DNA of 64,000 nt. Origin: Vigna angularis (lineage: Eukaryota > Streptophyta > Magnoliopsida > Fabales > Fabaceae). The DNA lies in contig NC_068973.1 in assembly GCF_016808095.1 (NCBI RefSeq), positions 7,250,501 to 7,314,500 of the forward strand. The letters run 5' to 3'. This document shows, in pieces, positions 1 to 11,702 of this stretch. The notes beneath the pieces were generated by a model. It was not told where the DNA came from, searched no databases, and saw only the letters and a program-made list of their open reading frames with translations. The position numbers and the translations under genes were made by a program. Position 1 is the first letter of the stretch; each line of letters begins with the position of its first letter.

Positions 1-640
1 TATAATTTGCTATTAAAATATACTAAAAACTCTTTATAGTGTTATTTCATAAACAATTAAAAATGAAAGTCTTTTGGATTAATATATAACCCACGATTTT
101 TTGAACTCTAACACAACTATTTTTTTTTTAATTTTTCTCGTAGATTAATCACCTTCTTTTTTTTTATATTTAATGTTGATAAAATTGTTCCGCATTAGAA
201 TGATATCAAGAGGAAATAAGTGTAAATTTAACTATACTCAGTATTTGTTTTTGAAGTAAAAGTTCATATTAATCATATTTATCTCATTCCTATAAGGTAT
301 GAAAACTGTGTATCATGGTGAGTATGTTTATACCCATTCTGTGTTTTCCCAAAAATAAATTAAAATAAATATGATATTATTAAATATTAATATCTAAATT
401 AAAGGACACAAATTTTATTTTTCTTCTATGTAAACTATTAAGAAAGAAACTTACATATAAATATTAAAATAAAGTATCATATAATTATTGATTCAATTTT
501 ATGTAATTATTATAGAACAAAGAAAATAACTAAAATCAATTAAAAATTCATTACAACTACAATATTTTTTAAGATGTTAAAAGTAAAAGTACCTTGAACA
601 TTGACTTTGGTGGATATCAAATGGGTGAAAAATTGTGTAA
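1..640. other. AT-rich spacer, no gene seen
   Basis: No coding stretch, RNA gene or clear repeat structure could be recognised. It is low-complexity AT-rich DNA typical of plant intergenic sequence. Confidence 0.6.
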
Positions 641-661
641 CAAAAAAGTGTTATATTATAT

Positions 662-935
662 CACCAGTGAAAAAATAGCATTTTATGACAACCTATTATG
701 ACGAGTGAAAACTATCAATCATAGTGGACACTAGTCATAATATGCAACACGGTGACAAACTTGTAAATAATTTCAAAATATATTATGACAGAGTTATAGA
801 CACCCGTCATAATATGAGTTGCAGTGACAAACACTTAAATAAGTGCAAAACGTATTATGACGGAGTTATAGACACCTATCATAATACATGAGAGTGGTGC
901 AAAAATTTGGTAATGTATTATGACATGGCTTTGAA
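662..935 (+). repeat. CACTA-like subterminal repeat block
   Basis: A unit of roughly 65-75 bp is repeated about three times. Each unit contains a TATTATGAC element, then GAGTTATAGACACC or a close variant, then the near-complement TCATAATA. Clustered short direct and inverted motifs of this kind are usual in the subterminal regions of plant CACTA (En/Spm) elements. A CACCAGTGAAAAA sequence at the left edge resembles a degraded CACTAGTG terminus. No matching right terminus was found, so the assignment rests on style of repeat only. Confidence 0.4.
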
Positions 936-1106
936 AAACCTGTTCTAATATTTTTCTAAATCTAATTTTTCCATTTCTCTCAATAATTTTAGTCCCGCTG
1001 TCATTCAACGTTCTTCACTCTCGTTATCCTCAATCCGTAAATCTTCTCTTCCGTCGTTTATCATTTGTGGTGACAAGCCATCGAAGAGCAGTTCCCCGGT
1101 CACCGT

Positions 1107-1172
1107 CGTCGAGTTCGTCGATTACTGTCATCGAGTTCGTCGGTTACTGTCGTCGAGTTCGTCAATCACCTC
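1107..1172 (+). repeat. Three 22-bp tandem repeats
   Basis: The unit (CG/CA)TCGAGTTCGTCG(A/G)TTACTGT occurs three times head to tail at 1107-1128, 1129-1150 and 1151-1172, the last copy diverged at its end. It lies in a GC-richer stretch (about 985-1280) that resembles an untranslated leader. No protein was recognised in this stretch. Confidence 0.75.
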
Positions 1173-1344
1173 CCCCAATGTTCGTTCCCCTTTCGGAGTA
1201 AGGGTTTTTGGTCCGGTGAAGCAGTGATTTGACCCGCTTCAAAGAAATCTCCATAGGAGTGGAGGTAGGAGCTAACCTAGTTATTGTTATACTCTATTTT
1301 GTTAACTAAATGAAGTATAAAATGGCTTTGTTGTTTCATCATGT

Positions 1345-1416
1345 AGATGTGGCTGATGCTGCAAGTGTCTGCTTTAGCAGATTTGATCAAATCCAAATTT
1401 GGTAAACTTGATATTA
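1345..1416 (+). pseudogene. Short-chain dehydrogenase (SDR) exon fragment
   Basis: The segment translates as DVADAASV and then, after a 2-base shift, LADLIKSKFGKLDIMV. This matches the stretch just before the NNAG motif in plant classical SDRs of the neomenthol/salutaridine dehydrogenase type. It is preceded by a splice-acceptor-like TGTAG and followed by GTAAAA, so it looks like one captured exon. The frameshift and the absence of the Rossmann GxxxGxG and YxxxK parts make it non-functional. It lies between CACTA-like repeats, which suggests transposon capture. The fragment is short, so the family call is probable rather than certain. Confidence 0.5.
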
Positions 1417-1419
1417 TGG

Positions 1420-2155
1420 TAAAATGAGACTTTGATGCTTCTCTTTTGTTTGTTCTAAGTTCAAGTTTGTCTCAGAATTCTTCCGAGTTTAAGCTTCAGT
1501 TAAAAGTGATAGTTTGTTTGTTTGGTGTGCTCATCTTGCTGTCATTTACCCATTTTTAGAATGTTAGTTATGTGAATATGAAAGCATACTTCTTAAGAGA
1601 TTTCATATATGAAACAAAAGTAAGAACTGAAAAGAGAAGAGAAAAATAAATATTTTAGGCTACATGAATTATAATATTAAAATATTAATAAACATAAGTA
1701 AATAAACAAACATGAATTACAATTTTTCTATGAAAAAATGTTTAGCATACAATAGTAAAAAAAAATTATGTTGGATATTTATGACTAATTACGTTAAGTA
1801 GGAGTTCAACGTAGATTTGAAAGATGCAAATTAGGCATACCATCAAATGTAAAAAGCATGTATTTGCATTGGATCATGGGTGACGTTAATGGACGGTGGA
1901 TAAGAAAATAAAAGGTTCAAAATTTACGTTGATTAATGCATGGTTTGACATAAATTTTCAATAGTTTTTTTTTTTTTAATTTACAGACTTAAAACCAAAA
2001 CTGGAAATGTTGTAAATAACAATCCTCATATTATACATAAAATGAGAGAAAAAATTTCAACAAAAGTAAAATAAGAAAGATTTAATCTAATCTAAAAATT
2101 AGCTAAGAAAGAAAATAAAACTCATTTGTACATAGTGTTTAACTTTTAACGAAAA
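1420..2155. other. Non-coding spacer
   Basis: AT-rich, no gene recognised. It lies between the SDR exon fragment and the CACTA-family terminal region and may be internal sequence of the same decayed transposon, but nothing visible proves this. Confidence 0.45.
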
Positions 2156-2159
2156 AAAT

Positions 2160-2865
2160 CTAACATTAAAAATGATTGGTGACAATTTTGTAAATAAAAC
2201 ATCATTATAAACGTCGGCTATAGGGGTCCCCGACGTAAAATATGGTATAACCGTAAGCTCTATCAGAGTTAGACGTCAAATGGTCTGTCTACAGAACTGA
2301 AAAGTCACTGTTTTATTGCTTTTACACATAAGCTACAAGTTCCCCGACGTCTAATTTGAATTAGACGTCAGCTCTACCCGCCTCCCCCCCTCCCCCGGGC
2401 GTTGAAAAGGTGCGAAAATACCTCATTTTTAGCGTCAATATTAATTATTTTTACGACTTAAACGTCGGCTAGGAAGCGAGACCCACGTGTTAAAGCAATT
2501 TGACGTCGGCTAGGAGAGAGTCAACGTCAAATCCCCTGTTTTTCACCAACTCTAGAACCCGAGCATCAGTTACATGTTCTGCCTTCGTCTTCTTCGTCTT
2601 GCTTTCTCTCGTTTGCCATTGACGTTGAGATAAGTTTTCCTCCACTTTGCCACGTTTAAAATCAGTTTGCACCGACTACATTACGTTTGGAATCATTATC
2701 TTTCATTTGCACTGATTAAAATTCATTTTCATTAGCTTTTGGTACAGTTTCTTGTGCGCGAGTTCTCGGGCCTCGATGATAGTGCTTTCCCTCTCCATTG
2801 CTTGTGCCCATTCTCTTTCGGTGATTTCCATTTTTAACCCTTGAAGAAGGTTAGTATTTTGGTTG
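2160..2865 (+). mobile_element. CACTA-family terminal region, copy A
   Basis: This block carries repeated GACGTCGGCTA(G)G-type motifs on both strands (about 2210-2530) and then a leader-like stretch. The part from about 2400 to 2865 matches 42500-43000 almost line by line. The left part, around 2165-2220, matches the subterminal region of the complete 925-bp CACTA element at 35387-36311 (shared GGTGACA-TTTTGTAAATAAA and GACGTCG motifs). I therefore read it as the end of a larger CACTA element of the same lineage. It lacks a clear CACTA terminus and target duplication, and no transposase ORF is left. Confidence 0.55.
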
Positions 2866-3015
2866 GTTATTGGTTATTAGTTGTTGGATATGATATTGGA
2901 TATTGGTTATTGGTTACAAGTTATTAGTTATTGGATATGCGAATTTTAGTTTTAAGATGTGATTGGTTATTGAAGATATGATTTTTTGTTAATGGATATT
3001 GGTTGTTGGTGATGT
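2862..3015 (+). repeat. TTGGTTATTGG low-complexity repeat
   Basis: Irregular tandem repetition of GGTTATTGGTTATTAG and GGATATTGG units directly after the CACTA-family leader. It has no coding potential. Confidence 0.6.
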
Positions 3016-3485
3016 GATTTTTAGTTTTTGTGTTACAAATTGTCTCTTGAGTATGCATGAATGATTGATTAAGTTTGATGTGTTAATTATGATTGTAGTA
3101 TGAAATCATTGAATGAAACTTAGTTCCCGTTTGAGATTTAACACAAATGATTAAACTTTTAATTGTTTGTATTAAATTTCAAATTGTCTGATCGGACAGT
3201 TTGGAGAAATTATTTTTCATAATTTGTTATAGCATGTACACTGGAGTTTATGAATTAGTTTGATAAAATTTCGATTCAGATTATTTATATTATTCTCTGG
3301 ATGCATATTTGATTATGGTCATCCATGACCACTTTCATTTCGTGTGTTTCGGAAACCAATGCGAAATGCTGCCGAAATCTTATCAAATTTATCATGTTAG
3401 ACTTCTTTCTATGTGTGTTAGCAAATTATGAAAAATAAATTTTCCGAATGAATAGGGCCTAATCTTGTGAGAGTTAAAAAGTTGA
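3016..3485. other. Non-coding spacer before copia remnant
   Basis: AT-rich sequence without a recognised gene. It separates the low-complexity repeat from the first recognisable copia codons. Confidence 0.4.
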
Positions 3486-3486
3486 G

Positions 3487-5150
3487 ACTGATGAAGTTTG
3501 TTACGAACATAGTATCCCTACACTAATCTTGGATAACAAGTGCCCTTATCAGCTTCTATATAATTGTCTTCCTGACCTCACTCAATGCGAGGTCTTTGGC
3601 TCACTTTGTTTTTCCTCCACACTTGTTAGTCGTAAGACCAAATTTGATTCTAGAGCCACAAGGTGTATTTTTCTAGGATATAAGAGTGGCACAAAAGGTT
3701 ATATTGTTTATGATTTCAAGATTAGATAATTGTCAGTATCTCGGAATGTCATCTTCCATGAAAACATTTTTTCATACCAACTGAAATCATCTACCCATGC
3801 TACTTCCAATTCTAGTATTCCCTTGCCAACCTTTCTTCTTGTGGAACCTTTTGATTACATTCTACCACAAACAAAATTAAAACCGGAAAAAACATAAAAT
3901 CATCTTCCCGAAAATCAAACAGCAGATACAATAGCCATACCACATAGTCTTATACCAGCACCACAGTGTTTACCTAAGAGAATTAGAAAGTCTCCTTCAT
4001 ACTTGTAGGATTTTCACTACAACCTTGTTCTTTACACTGTCGTGCCACATCAATCTTCAAGCAAAGGTAATCTTTATCCTCTTTCCCAAGTACTTTCCTA
4101 TCATTGTTTGACACCTTCATATCAGTATTTTGTTATGAATATCACCACCACACCTGAGCCCACCAAATATTTTGAGGCTGTCAAACATGAATGTTGAAGG
4201 ATAGCCATGGATCAAAAACTAGAGGTGTTAGCAAAAAATAATACTTAGGTCCTGGTTGATAAACCACCTGACAAAAAACTTATTGGTTGCCAATGGGTCT
4301 ATAAAGTCAAGCACAAACAGGATGGGATAGTAGAACGATACAAAGCAAGGTTGGTTGTGAAGGGTTACACTAAAATAAAAGGTATTGACTTCACGGATAC
4401 CTTTCCCCCGTGGCAAAAATGATCACTATAAGAGTTGTGTTGGCTTTGGCCTCCTCCAAAAATTGGTTTTTACACCAATTAGATGTAGATAATGCCTTCT
4501 TGCATGCAAATCTCGAAGAAGAAATCTATATGGCTTTATTGCAAGGTCTTTCAACTTCCAAGCCCAACTAGGTTTGTTTATTAAAGAAATCTCTCTATGG
4601 GTTGAAGCAAGCTAATCAACGGTGGTTTAATACTATCTCTTGTGATTTGTAAATTTTTTGTTATTCTCAAAGTCAAGCTGATCACACCTTGTATACCCAG
4701 AAAATAGAGAAATCCTTCACAACTTTACTATTATATGTTGAGGATGTCTTGTTAGCAGAAAATGACATTTCTGAAATCAATAAGGTTAAACAATCTCTTC
4801 ATTACACGATCGTCCAAAGGCATAGTGGTTAACCAATGCAAATATGCCTTGGAACTTTTATTAAATTCTAGTCTTCTCTACTGTAAAGCAGTAACAACAC
4901 CCATGGATAGCTCAGTTAAGTTGGGAGCTACTATTGGCGAACCACTCTCAAACATCCACTCCTATAGAAAATTGATAGGAAGACTTACTTTTATCTTACC
5001 ACTACAAGGCCATACATAGCTTTTGTGGTGAATCAACTTAATCAATTCTTATATGTCCCACATATCAACATCAAATAGTTGTTCAAAGAGTACTTTGTTA
5101 TATCAAAGGCTCAAGTAGGTGTAGCTTTTTTTTATCCATGTGCAAACACT
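3487..5150 (+). pseudogene. Degenerate Ty1/copia pol (integrase end to RT/RNase H)
   Basis: Translated pieces in order are: the integrase C-terminal region (KCPYQLLYNCLPD, then CIFLGYKSGTKGY), the start of reverse transcriptase ([24 protein letters not shown]), the RT core ([26 protein letters not shown]), the catalytic-box region (LLLYVEDVLL), and the region before RNase H (SYRKLIGRLTF). Many stop codons and frame changes interrupt it. The usual YVDD box reads YVED. No gag, protease or LTR was found beside it. The 3' part fades out near 5150. It is a dead fragment of a copia polyprotein. Confidence 0.85.
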
Positions 5151-6430
5151 CACAAGCTCACCGTAGTTACTCAAAGAAAAAATAGGAACGAAATAAGTAA
5201 TTAAACAAATGCAATACCGATCTATCGTTTTCTTTTGATTCCTCAAATACAGAATTCTCAAATAAGTTTACTCTACATTAATTCCTTAACTATAAATAAA
5301 TTCATTCGGCCTTAGGATTCTTTATTAATGCAATCAATTAATGTACTGGAATTTTTGCCTTGATTATCAATATATCAACTAATCTCGTTCAAATCTAAAT
5401 CAATGAAATGCCTGTCAATTTAACTCAGATTTTAATAATTAGATGATATTGGACAGACGAAATCCAACATTAACTAATACCAAAATAAGAAGATCATAAC
5501 CTATAATATATAAAGAAACCATGTATAGATTTCTTCAGTTTCTTTCCAACTTGCCTTTATCATTGCATTTGGATTCTCCTATTATATAAGACCTAACACA
5601 TAGATCTTAGTATACAGACCTTGGAGTCCTCAAAACATATGAATGGCAAAAATTGAAAATTAGGAAAGTTTTGCCGTAAACATACAGAATTACAGAAAGG
5701 CTTACATTCATGCAGAATTTATCTGATATGGTATTTGTATGAACACAGATCCAAATGCACTATGTTAAGCGTGAAGGAGGGTCATTTTCTTGTCTTGAGA
5801 GGGAAAAAGAAAATGTAGGTACATGGGAAAGGGCTCCAGTGTCATCCATGATCTACAAAAGAACAATTATACCTTATCAGATTAAGAAACTATACATATA
5901 ATAATTGGGACAGAAAGAGCAACAATGATCGTGGTCCAATCAGATGCCACGCAATTGGGAAAAATTGAAGCAAAGCTGAGGTCCAGTGTGGATGAAGCTA
6001 TATTGAACTATTGGCTTATACCTTTTGTCTCGTCATCATCTTAACCCTAGAATAGCAATCACTTGATGACATTTCTATCAAACGTTTCTTTCACTATGAT
6101 ACCTAGCTGCATTCTTCTTAAAAGTTGTGAGACATCCACGGATATACGATAACAACTCAAGGTGAATTCAGAGTCTCATTGGAAATAAAAAGTAAGATAA
6201 ACAATATATAAATACAAATATTTATAAATTTATTACTTTAAAATTTGGATAATAATAAGATGATACACTTACATTTTGTTAACATGAGTTATGTAATGAA
6301 AGAATGAAAAATAATATGTCAAATAAGTATAAAAGTATGTTAAATATATTTTTTCATTAATTTTTTATTAATACTAAATCTAAACTTGTTAAATTTTTAT
6401 TAATACTAAATCTCTCCAATGTTTATATTA
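5151..6430. other. Non-coding spacer
   Basis: No coding region or structured repeat recognised. The base composition is AT-rich with a few short mixed stretches (5700-6050) that match nothing I know. Confidence 0.5.
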
Positions 6431-6438
6431 AAAAACTT

Positions 6439-6735
6439 CACTATTAAAATTTTGAATTTTAGTGACGATTTAATACATTATGTAATGTCGGTTAAAACAG
6501 TCACTATTTTCTTTTCAATCAGATAATTAACACCTAGAATTTGGCACCATAAAAACATTATAGCATCGATTTATTATAATAGTCGGAATAATCGCCACTA
6601 AAATTATTTAAGTCAGTTTTAACAGTCTATTAATTTTGAAAAATCTTATATTTGAAACTTAACGACAGTTGTAACCGTCAATAAGTTCGGGAATTTAAAA
6701 AATTTAATGGCAGTTGTAACGGCCGGTAAAATCAT
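6439..6735 (-). repeat. Possible CACTA element end with subterminal repeats
   Basis: A CACTA pentamer at 6439-6443 is followed by related short motifs: TAGTGACGATTTAATAC, GTCGGTTAAAACAGTCACTA, GACAGTTGTAACCGTCA and GGCAGTTGTAACGGCC. Such arrays are typical of plant CACTA subterminal regions. A plant-transposase-like fragment lies on the minus strand at 7859-8149, consistent with one element read from about 8150 down to 6439. No target duplication is visible. Confidence 0.4.
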
Positions 6736-6739
6736 GACT

Positions 6740-7855
6740 TTTAAAAAAATAAAATTGGAAAAATCTAAAATCTACTCATCAAAATCTGTCGTTGCCTGGC
6801 AGAATTCAGCTCACAATGTTATACACCTGCGATTTAAGCTTTTTCCATTGTTATTGGAAAATATTTTTTATGTGATTTCATAGGTATAAGCTAATTCTGA
6901 ATGCAAGAGAGGAAAATAACATTAACCATATGCTACTGCATATTCAAAAAAAGGAAGCAGAGGTCACAAAAATTCCGAAGATTTCACATTATTGTTGTCA
7001 AATGCAATTTCCCTTTTTAATTATTCTTTTCATGCACAAAAATCAAACCCTGCTCCTGCGGGATGAACATTTCAATCTGCACAATAACATTCTGTGTTTT
7101 AATAATTAAATTCAGACGGTGAACAATTTCTTAAGTGGTTTTTTCACGTAAATGAAAAAAAAAGAAATATCAAACAATTTCTTACGTTTCTTTTATGGAA
7201 AAAAAATGAACTTCTCTAATCTTCATTCATTTAATCGTACTAACAAATTAATCAAGCATCTATGCTGGAGGATGGATCTTTAAGCAAATATAAGGTCTGA
7301 AAAAAGTTCAGCATTAATGATGACAATTAACTTGCAGGGTACCAGCTTTGGTAATAAAGTTTTGCAATCAATGGGCCACAACCTGTTTCTTCATTCAAGT
7401 TGTTATGTTTTTTTGGATCATCTAAGTTCAACAACTCTACTGTAAAATCCTTAACTCCTTGTCTTCCAAGGCTTCAAAGAATGCCTCAACTCTTCTAAGA
7501 ACCACAAATAAGGTATTCATACTAAAAGCATTTTTCATTTACCCCTTTATCAAAATGAGTTGCAAAAGCTTGCACTACATTGGGAATATAAACTGTTATC
7601 AAAATTATGACAACTTAGCCACTATATCATCATCATTAATGAACATTTTACCATGAGTTTTACTACCAAGCATAAGATCTAAAACATTTTAAAAGAACAT
7701 AAGGTCTAAACCATAGTCCAGTCAAAACATCAAAAGTACAATACTAAGTACAATACGAACTTCAAAGTATTTCTAAGGCTGACCAGTGTTACCATTTGAT
7801 GAGGAATGATGGTCAGTGGAACTTTGTTGTTGCTACAATAATAAAACTAAAAGAA
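6740..7855. other. Non-coding spacer
   Basis: No recognisable gene. It may be the interior of the CACTA-like element whose end lies at 6439, but it carries no coding evidence. Confidence 0.4.
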
Positions 7856-7858
7856 TAA

Positions 7859-8149
7859 TTAATTATTATAGCTAATCATGGGAAATGATAAGAAAAACTT
7901 ACTATAAACATCAAGAAGTTCAGTAGGTACTGACATTAATGAATTTTGTAGGAGTTGAACAAGTAGTGTAGCCATTGTTTTCATTGTTTTCATGTTTCCA
8001 TTATTTGTCTCTATTTGACTTTTCAACTCTTGAACTTCAATTTTAAGTTCTTGAACACAATTAGTAGAAGTAGGAAAGCCACCAAATCTTGGGTTGGATG
8101 ATCCAAAAATTTGGGATGGACAAACTCCATCTCCCACACCTCGTACTGG
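7859..8149 (-). pseudogene. Plant transposase (Ptta/En-Spm type) C-terminal fragment
   Basis: The minus-strand translation contains GVGDGVCPSQIFGSSNPRFGG followed by a coiled-coil-like tail (VQELKIEVQELKSQIETNN). This resembles the C-terminus of plant Ptta/En/Spm-associated transposase proteins (Transposase_24-like), which end in a similar Gly/Ser-rich and coiled-coil stretch. It is cut at its N-terminal side at about 8150, exactly where gypsy sequence begins. Recognition is from motif style only. Confidence 0.4.
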
Positions 8150-8545
8150 ACCTAGATGTTCCTTTCCAAAACACTTGACCAAATTTTGAAAGCTCAACAG
8201 ACCAAGAAATCATTCTCCAAGCTAAGTCAAGTTTCATCAAAACCTTGGCCACCAAGTGATCCGTTCTAACAACCACTTGATGCCTCTGAAAATATGGTCA
8301 AAGTCGACGAGCAATTGGAAGTAGTGCTAACGCTACTTTCTCTACTCAACCTAGATGTTCCTTTTCAAAACACTGGACCAATTTTTGAAAGCTCAACAGA
8401 CCAAGAAACCATTCTCCTAGCTAAGTCAGGTTTCTTCAAAACCTTGGCCACCGAGTGATCCGTTCTAACGACCACTTGATGCCTCTGAAAATATGGTCAA
8501 AGTCGATGAGCAACTGTAAGTAGTGCTAACGCTGCTTTCTCTACT
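8150..8545 (+). repeat. 199-bp tandem duplication
   Basis: Copy 1 (8150-8348) and copy 2 (8349-8545) align from ACCTAGATGTTCCTTT through GGTCAAAGTCGA to CTTTCTCTACT with only scattered substitutions. The duplication lies in the 3' part of the gypsy pol remnant (RNase H side) and starts exactly at the junction with the plant-transposase fragment. Confidence 0.85.
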
Positions 8546-9500
8546 TGAGAGTGTCGCTCCTCTACTCCGTGCAACATTTTGCTTATGAAATAAACCAACT
8601 TAAAATCGGGAGACTCTTGAATGAGTGTCACACTGATCGTGTTATCTGAGACAGCTATGAACAACTGCAAATCATGTCCTTGTACCGGTCGTGCCATTAC
8701 AGGCAGATTAGCCAATATGTCATTAACTTTTCCAAAAGCCTTCTCACACTGCTCATCCCACTGCTGGGTGATACCTTTCTTCATAACCTTGAGAATAGGT
8801 TTAACATGCTCGACCAGTATTGGAATAAAACATGACAGTGATGTTAACCTGCCAACTAAGCGTTGCACTTCCCTTAAGTTTGTCGGACTCCTCATTTCCA
8901 AGATTGCACGACATTTTTTTGGGTTGGCCTCAATTCCTCGAGAAGTCAACATAAATACAAGAAATTTTCCTACTGGCACAGCAAAAGTGCATTTAGAGGG
9001 GTTTAACCTCATACAATATCTCCGTACCTGCAGGAAAACGTCATCCAGATCTTTGAACTGCTCTTCCATAGACCGGCTCCTGACAACCATATCATCGACA
9101 TATACCTCCATACATCTTCTGATCTGCTAACGAAATACTTTGTCCATTAGACGCTGGTAAGTAGCTCCTGTGTTCTTAAGACTGAAAGGCATTACTTCAT
9201 AACAGAAGTTAGCTTGTTCGGTAATGAAAGTCATCTTCTCTTGATTCATCGCGAACATGGGGATTTGATTATACCCAGAGTAAGCATATAGAAACTTAAC
9301 ACCTCATGCTCTGAGGCACCATCCACTAACCTGTTGACACTAGGAAAGGGATAGGCATCCTTGGGACATGCCTTATTCAGATCAGTGAAATCAGTACACA
9401 TTCGCCATTGGTTGTTCGATTTTTTAACCATGACCACATTCGCCATTTCTAGGTGTAGGCTTCTTCTTGACAAGGGGAATGAGCTCAGAATTGAGGGCCT
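8497..9500 (-). pseudogene. Ty3/gypsy reverse transcriptase and RNase H remnant
   Basis: Read on the minus strand, RT begins near 9475 with VVMVKKSNNQWRMCTDFTDL and NKACPKDAYPFPSVNRLVDGA. It continues through a shifted fingers/palm region to the catalytic box EVYVDDMVVRS (about 9110-9080), then RT thumb (LNPSKCTFAV, GIEANPKKCRAI) and an RNase H-like start (LQLFIAVSDNTISVTL, FISKML). Frame changes around 9110-9300 and a missing C-terminal RNase H and integrase show it is dead. YVDD itself is intact. Sequence style is that of plant Ty3/gypsy elements with a separate gag ORF. Confidence 0.85.
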
Positions 9501-9501
9501 C

Positions 9502-10569
9502 TTACAAAATTCTTTCCCTAAGGGCATTGAGAGCGGTATAATGATTAAACCTGGGTATTCGAGGCAAGTCCTTAGGACAAGAACCCCCACCTTTGTCGTT
9601 GCTACCAAATGGTCGCCTACCATCCCTCTTCCAAGAAATTCGTATATCTTCAATACGGATAAATTTTGCAGCTCTCTCTTGGAGTTCATCTACGATTTTA
9701 GGTGGTCTAGCACAACTATCTACGAATGGCCCGACTTTTAAACATGAAGACAAGTTGTTGATGATGAAGGTTTGATTGACATCCTTCACCCGTCGCGTTG
9801 TCTCATTATATCTCTTCATAAAAGCTTTCAATGTTTCTTCCTTCTCCTGCATAATACTAACCAATGCTACATGCGTTAATTCTTGTACCTGACTGGAAGC
9901 ATATTGTCTTCCAAAAAGAGTCTCAACAGTGGCAAAGCAGTCCACTATATTTGGGGGGAGAGTATTATACCAAGCTAATGCCTCCCCCTTAAGTGACAAT
10001 GAAAATGCCCTGCACATAACAGGATCACTAGACTAGTATAACGCCATCGCATTAACAAACGTTCTGAGATGATCATCCGGATATGTGGAGTCGTCATACT
10101 TGTCCAATGCGGGAGGAGGTTTCTCCAGCATGGGTGTTTCCATAATAGTCGCCATGAAGGGCAACAAACTAGTTGATCATACGGTTTGTAGAGGTATTGG
10201 TGAAGGTATGGCCGCATTGTTCGCTTCCCTTCCTTCCTGACTGTCTGGGTTGGCGAGGTTGGATGCCAGATGAGTACGACTCACTCCGTGACTGGCCACA
10301 CTTGGTCCCTCCCCACGCTCGGCATCCCTCGGGGCCGTTGGAGCTGCGGATGCCGTGTGTTGAGTAGACTGCTCTTGACGGGCAGCAGCATGCTCTGCCA
10401 GTAGTGCGGCAATCTCCGCCTTGTGCTTCCTTTGCATCTCCAACAACTGTGCTTGTAGTTGTGCTTGCATATCTTTGATCAATTCCCTTGTGCTTTGCTG
10501 CTCTTCCATGTTTCTTGTGGTCACCATTAGGTTTCTTCTCCTATTCTCGAGCCCCACGGTAGGTGTCAA
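9502..10569 (-). pseudogene. Ty3/gypsy gag remnant
   Basis: The N-terminal part (10569-10177) contains MVTTRNMEEQQSTRELIKDM followed by a Gln/Ala-rich coiled coil (LQAQLLEMQRKHKAEIAALL). After a frame change comes the retrotransposon gag core (10017-9600): MCRAFSLSLKGEALAWYNTL, LFGRQYASSQ, LKAFMKRYNE and ELQERAAKFIRIED. It then runs into an RFNHYTALNALRERIL stretch and abuts RT-coding sequence directly. The zinc knuckle, protease and RT N-terminus are therefore absent, probably by one internal deletion. Confidence 0.8.
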
Positions 10570-10571
10570 AA
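10546..10571 (-). other. Gypsy primer-binding-site-like sequence
   Basis: Minus-strand TTTTGACACCTACCGTGGGG just upstream of gag resembles the TTGGCGCCNACCGTGGGG sequence that follows the 5' LTR of many plant gypsy elements, with two or three substitutions. It marks the likely LTR/leader junction at about 10572. Confidence 0.45.
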
Positions 10572-11100
10572 TGTTTTAATGTATAAGTGAGTAGAGCTGA
10601 GAAACACACCTTTCTGCTATCACCTTCTCTTCTTTCTTTCTTCTGGACCACCGGATCTTTCTTCTTCATGTCCAAACCAAGCGATGAGTACTTGCTAAAG
10701 GCACTACAACACTCAAGTCAGATTTTACTCAAGGAACTTAATTCACAATTAAATATCAAAACTCAATTAAGCTAAACTTACCTCTATAGCTTACCTTTCT
10801 ATTTATAGAGTTTATAATGGACTTTAAGTTAATATCTGTCCAATACTACTAATATCTGTGTTGGTCCAATTACAACCCAACACTACATATGCCCATAAGC
10901 CCTTTTTTACCTGTTTAACTTATAATTTAACAAATATACCGATCGCTCTTGTTTATCTGTAGAAAACCGTTCGGTTACTATGTCATATTTGTTGTCGACG
11001 ATGATCGGATCATACGGCATACTATACAATAATAAATAAAGACAAACAACAAATGAACTATTTGTCTTGCTGATTGAAGCGTACCTATCATGGAACATGT
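10572..11100 (-). repeat. Probable 5' LTR region of the gypsy remnant
   Basis: The inner edge reads TGTTTTAATG on the + strand (CATTAAAACA on minus), a valid TG...CA LTR end next to the primer-site-like sequence. The outer edge could not be fixed and no second LTR was found, so the right boundary is approximate. A TATA element lies inside. Confidence 0.4.
10799..10810 (-). promoter_or_regulatory. TATA box in LTR
   Basis: Minus-strand CTCTATAAATAG is a good plant TATA box, about 230 bp upstream of the gag start and correctly oriented for transcription of gag. Confidence 0.45.
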
Positions 11101-11646
11101 TTTATATCCCAAACTAGCATGGAAACAAGATCTTTCTGTACCATTAACTTCGTAAGGAATCCAACAGTAAATTAGTACTACTCATAAAATTCTTGAAGGC
11201 AAGTTTAGTTATAACTTAGAAATAATATTCTTGTACTAAAATATAGTTTTTATTCTGTTTCAAACCCAGCGATTTTCAATATTTACTGACAGCACTAGTA
11301 GTTAGTTAACAGAGGCATTATTATTACACACAACAAAGAAAGATCAAAGTTTATTGTACATATATAGCTAAAGACACAGGAGTCTAGACTTATTTCTGGT
11401 GATCCCAAGCAAGAAAATGGTTAAGAAAAGAGATAGTACAACATATAGAAGAACCAAACTATATATATATAAGCTTGTCCAGAAATTCTTCATGGCGGTG
11501 AACCAGAGACCTTGTGTAGCAGTTGAGGGGGTGCTTCTAGCACCTTCAAGTCACCACTTGAAGGAGGAGCTGGTGCACTGTTGCAAAACAATAACCCATC
11601 TCCTTACAACCATGAACTTTGTTATTTGTGTGGTTAAACAAATTTA

Positions 11647-11648
<2 letters not shown>
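11101..11648. other. Non-coding spacer
   Basis: No gene recognised. The GC-richer part at 11490-11620 has short open frames on both strands but no known domain. Confidence 0.45.

Positions 11649-11649
<1 letters not shown>

Positions 11650-11701
<52 letters not shown>
11650..11701. repeat. (AT)n microsatellite
   Basis: Uninterrupted TA dinucleotide run of about 52 bp. Confidence 0.95.
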
Positions 11702-11702
<1 letters not shown>

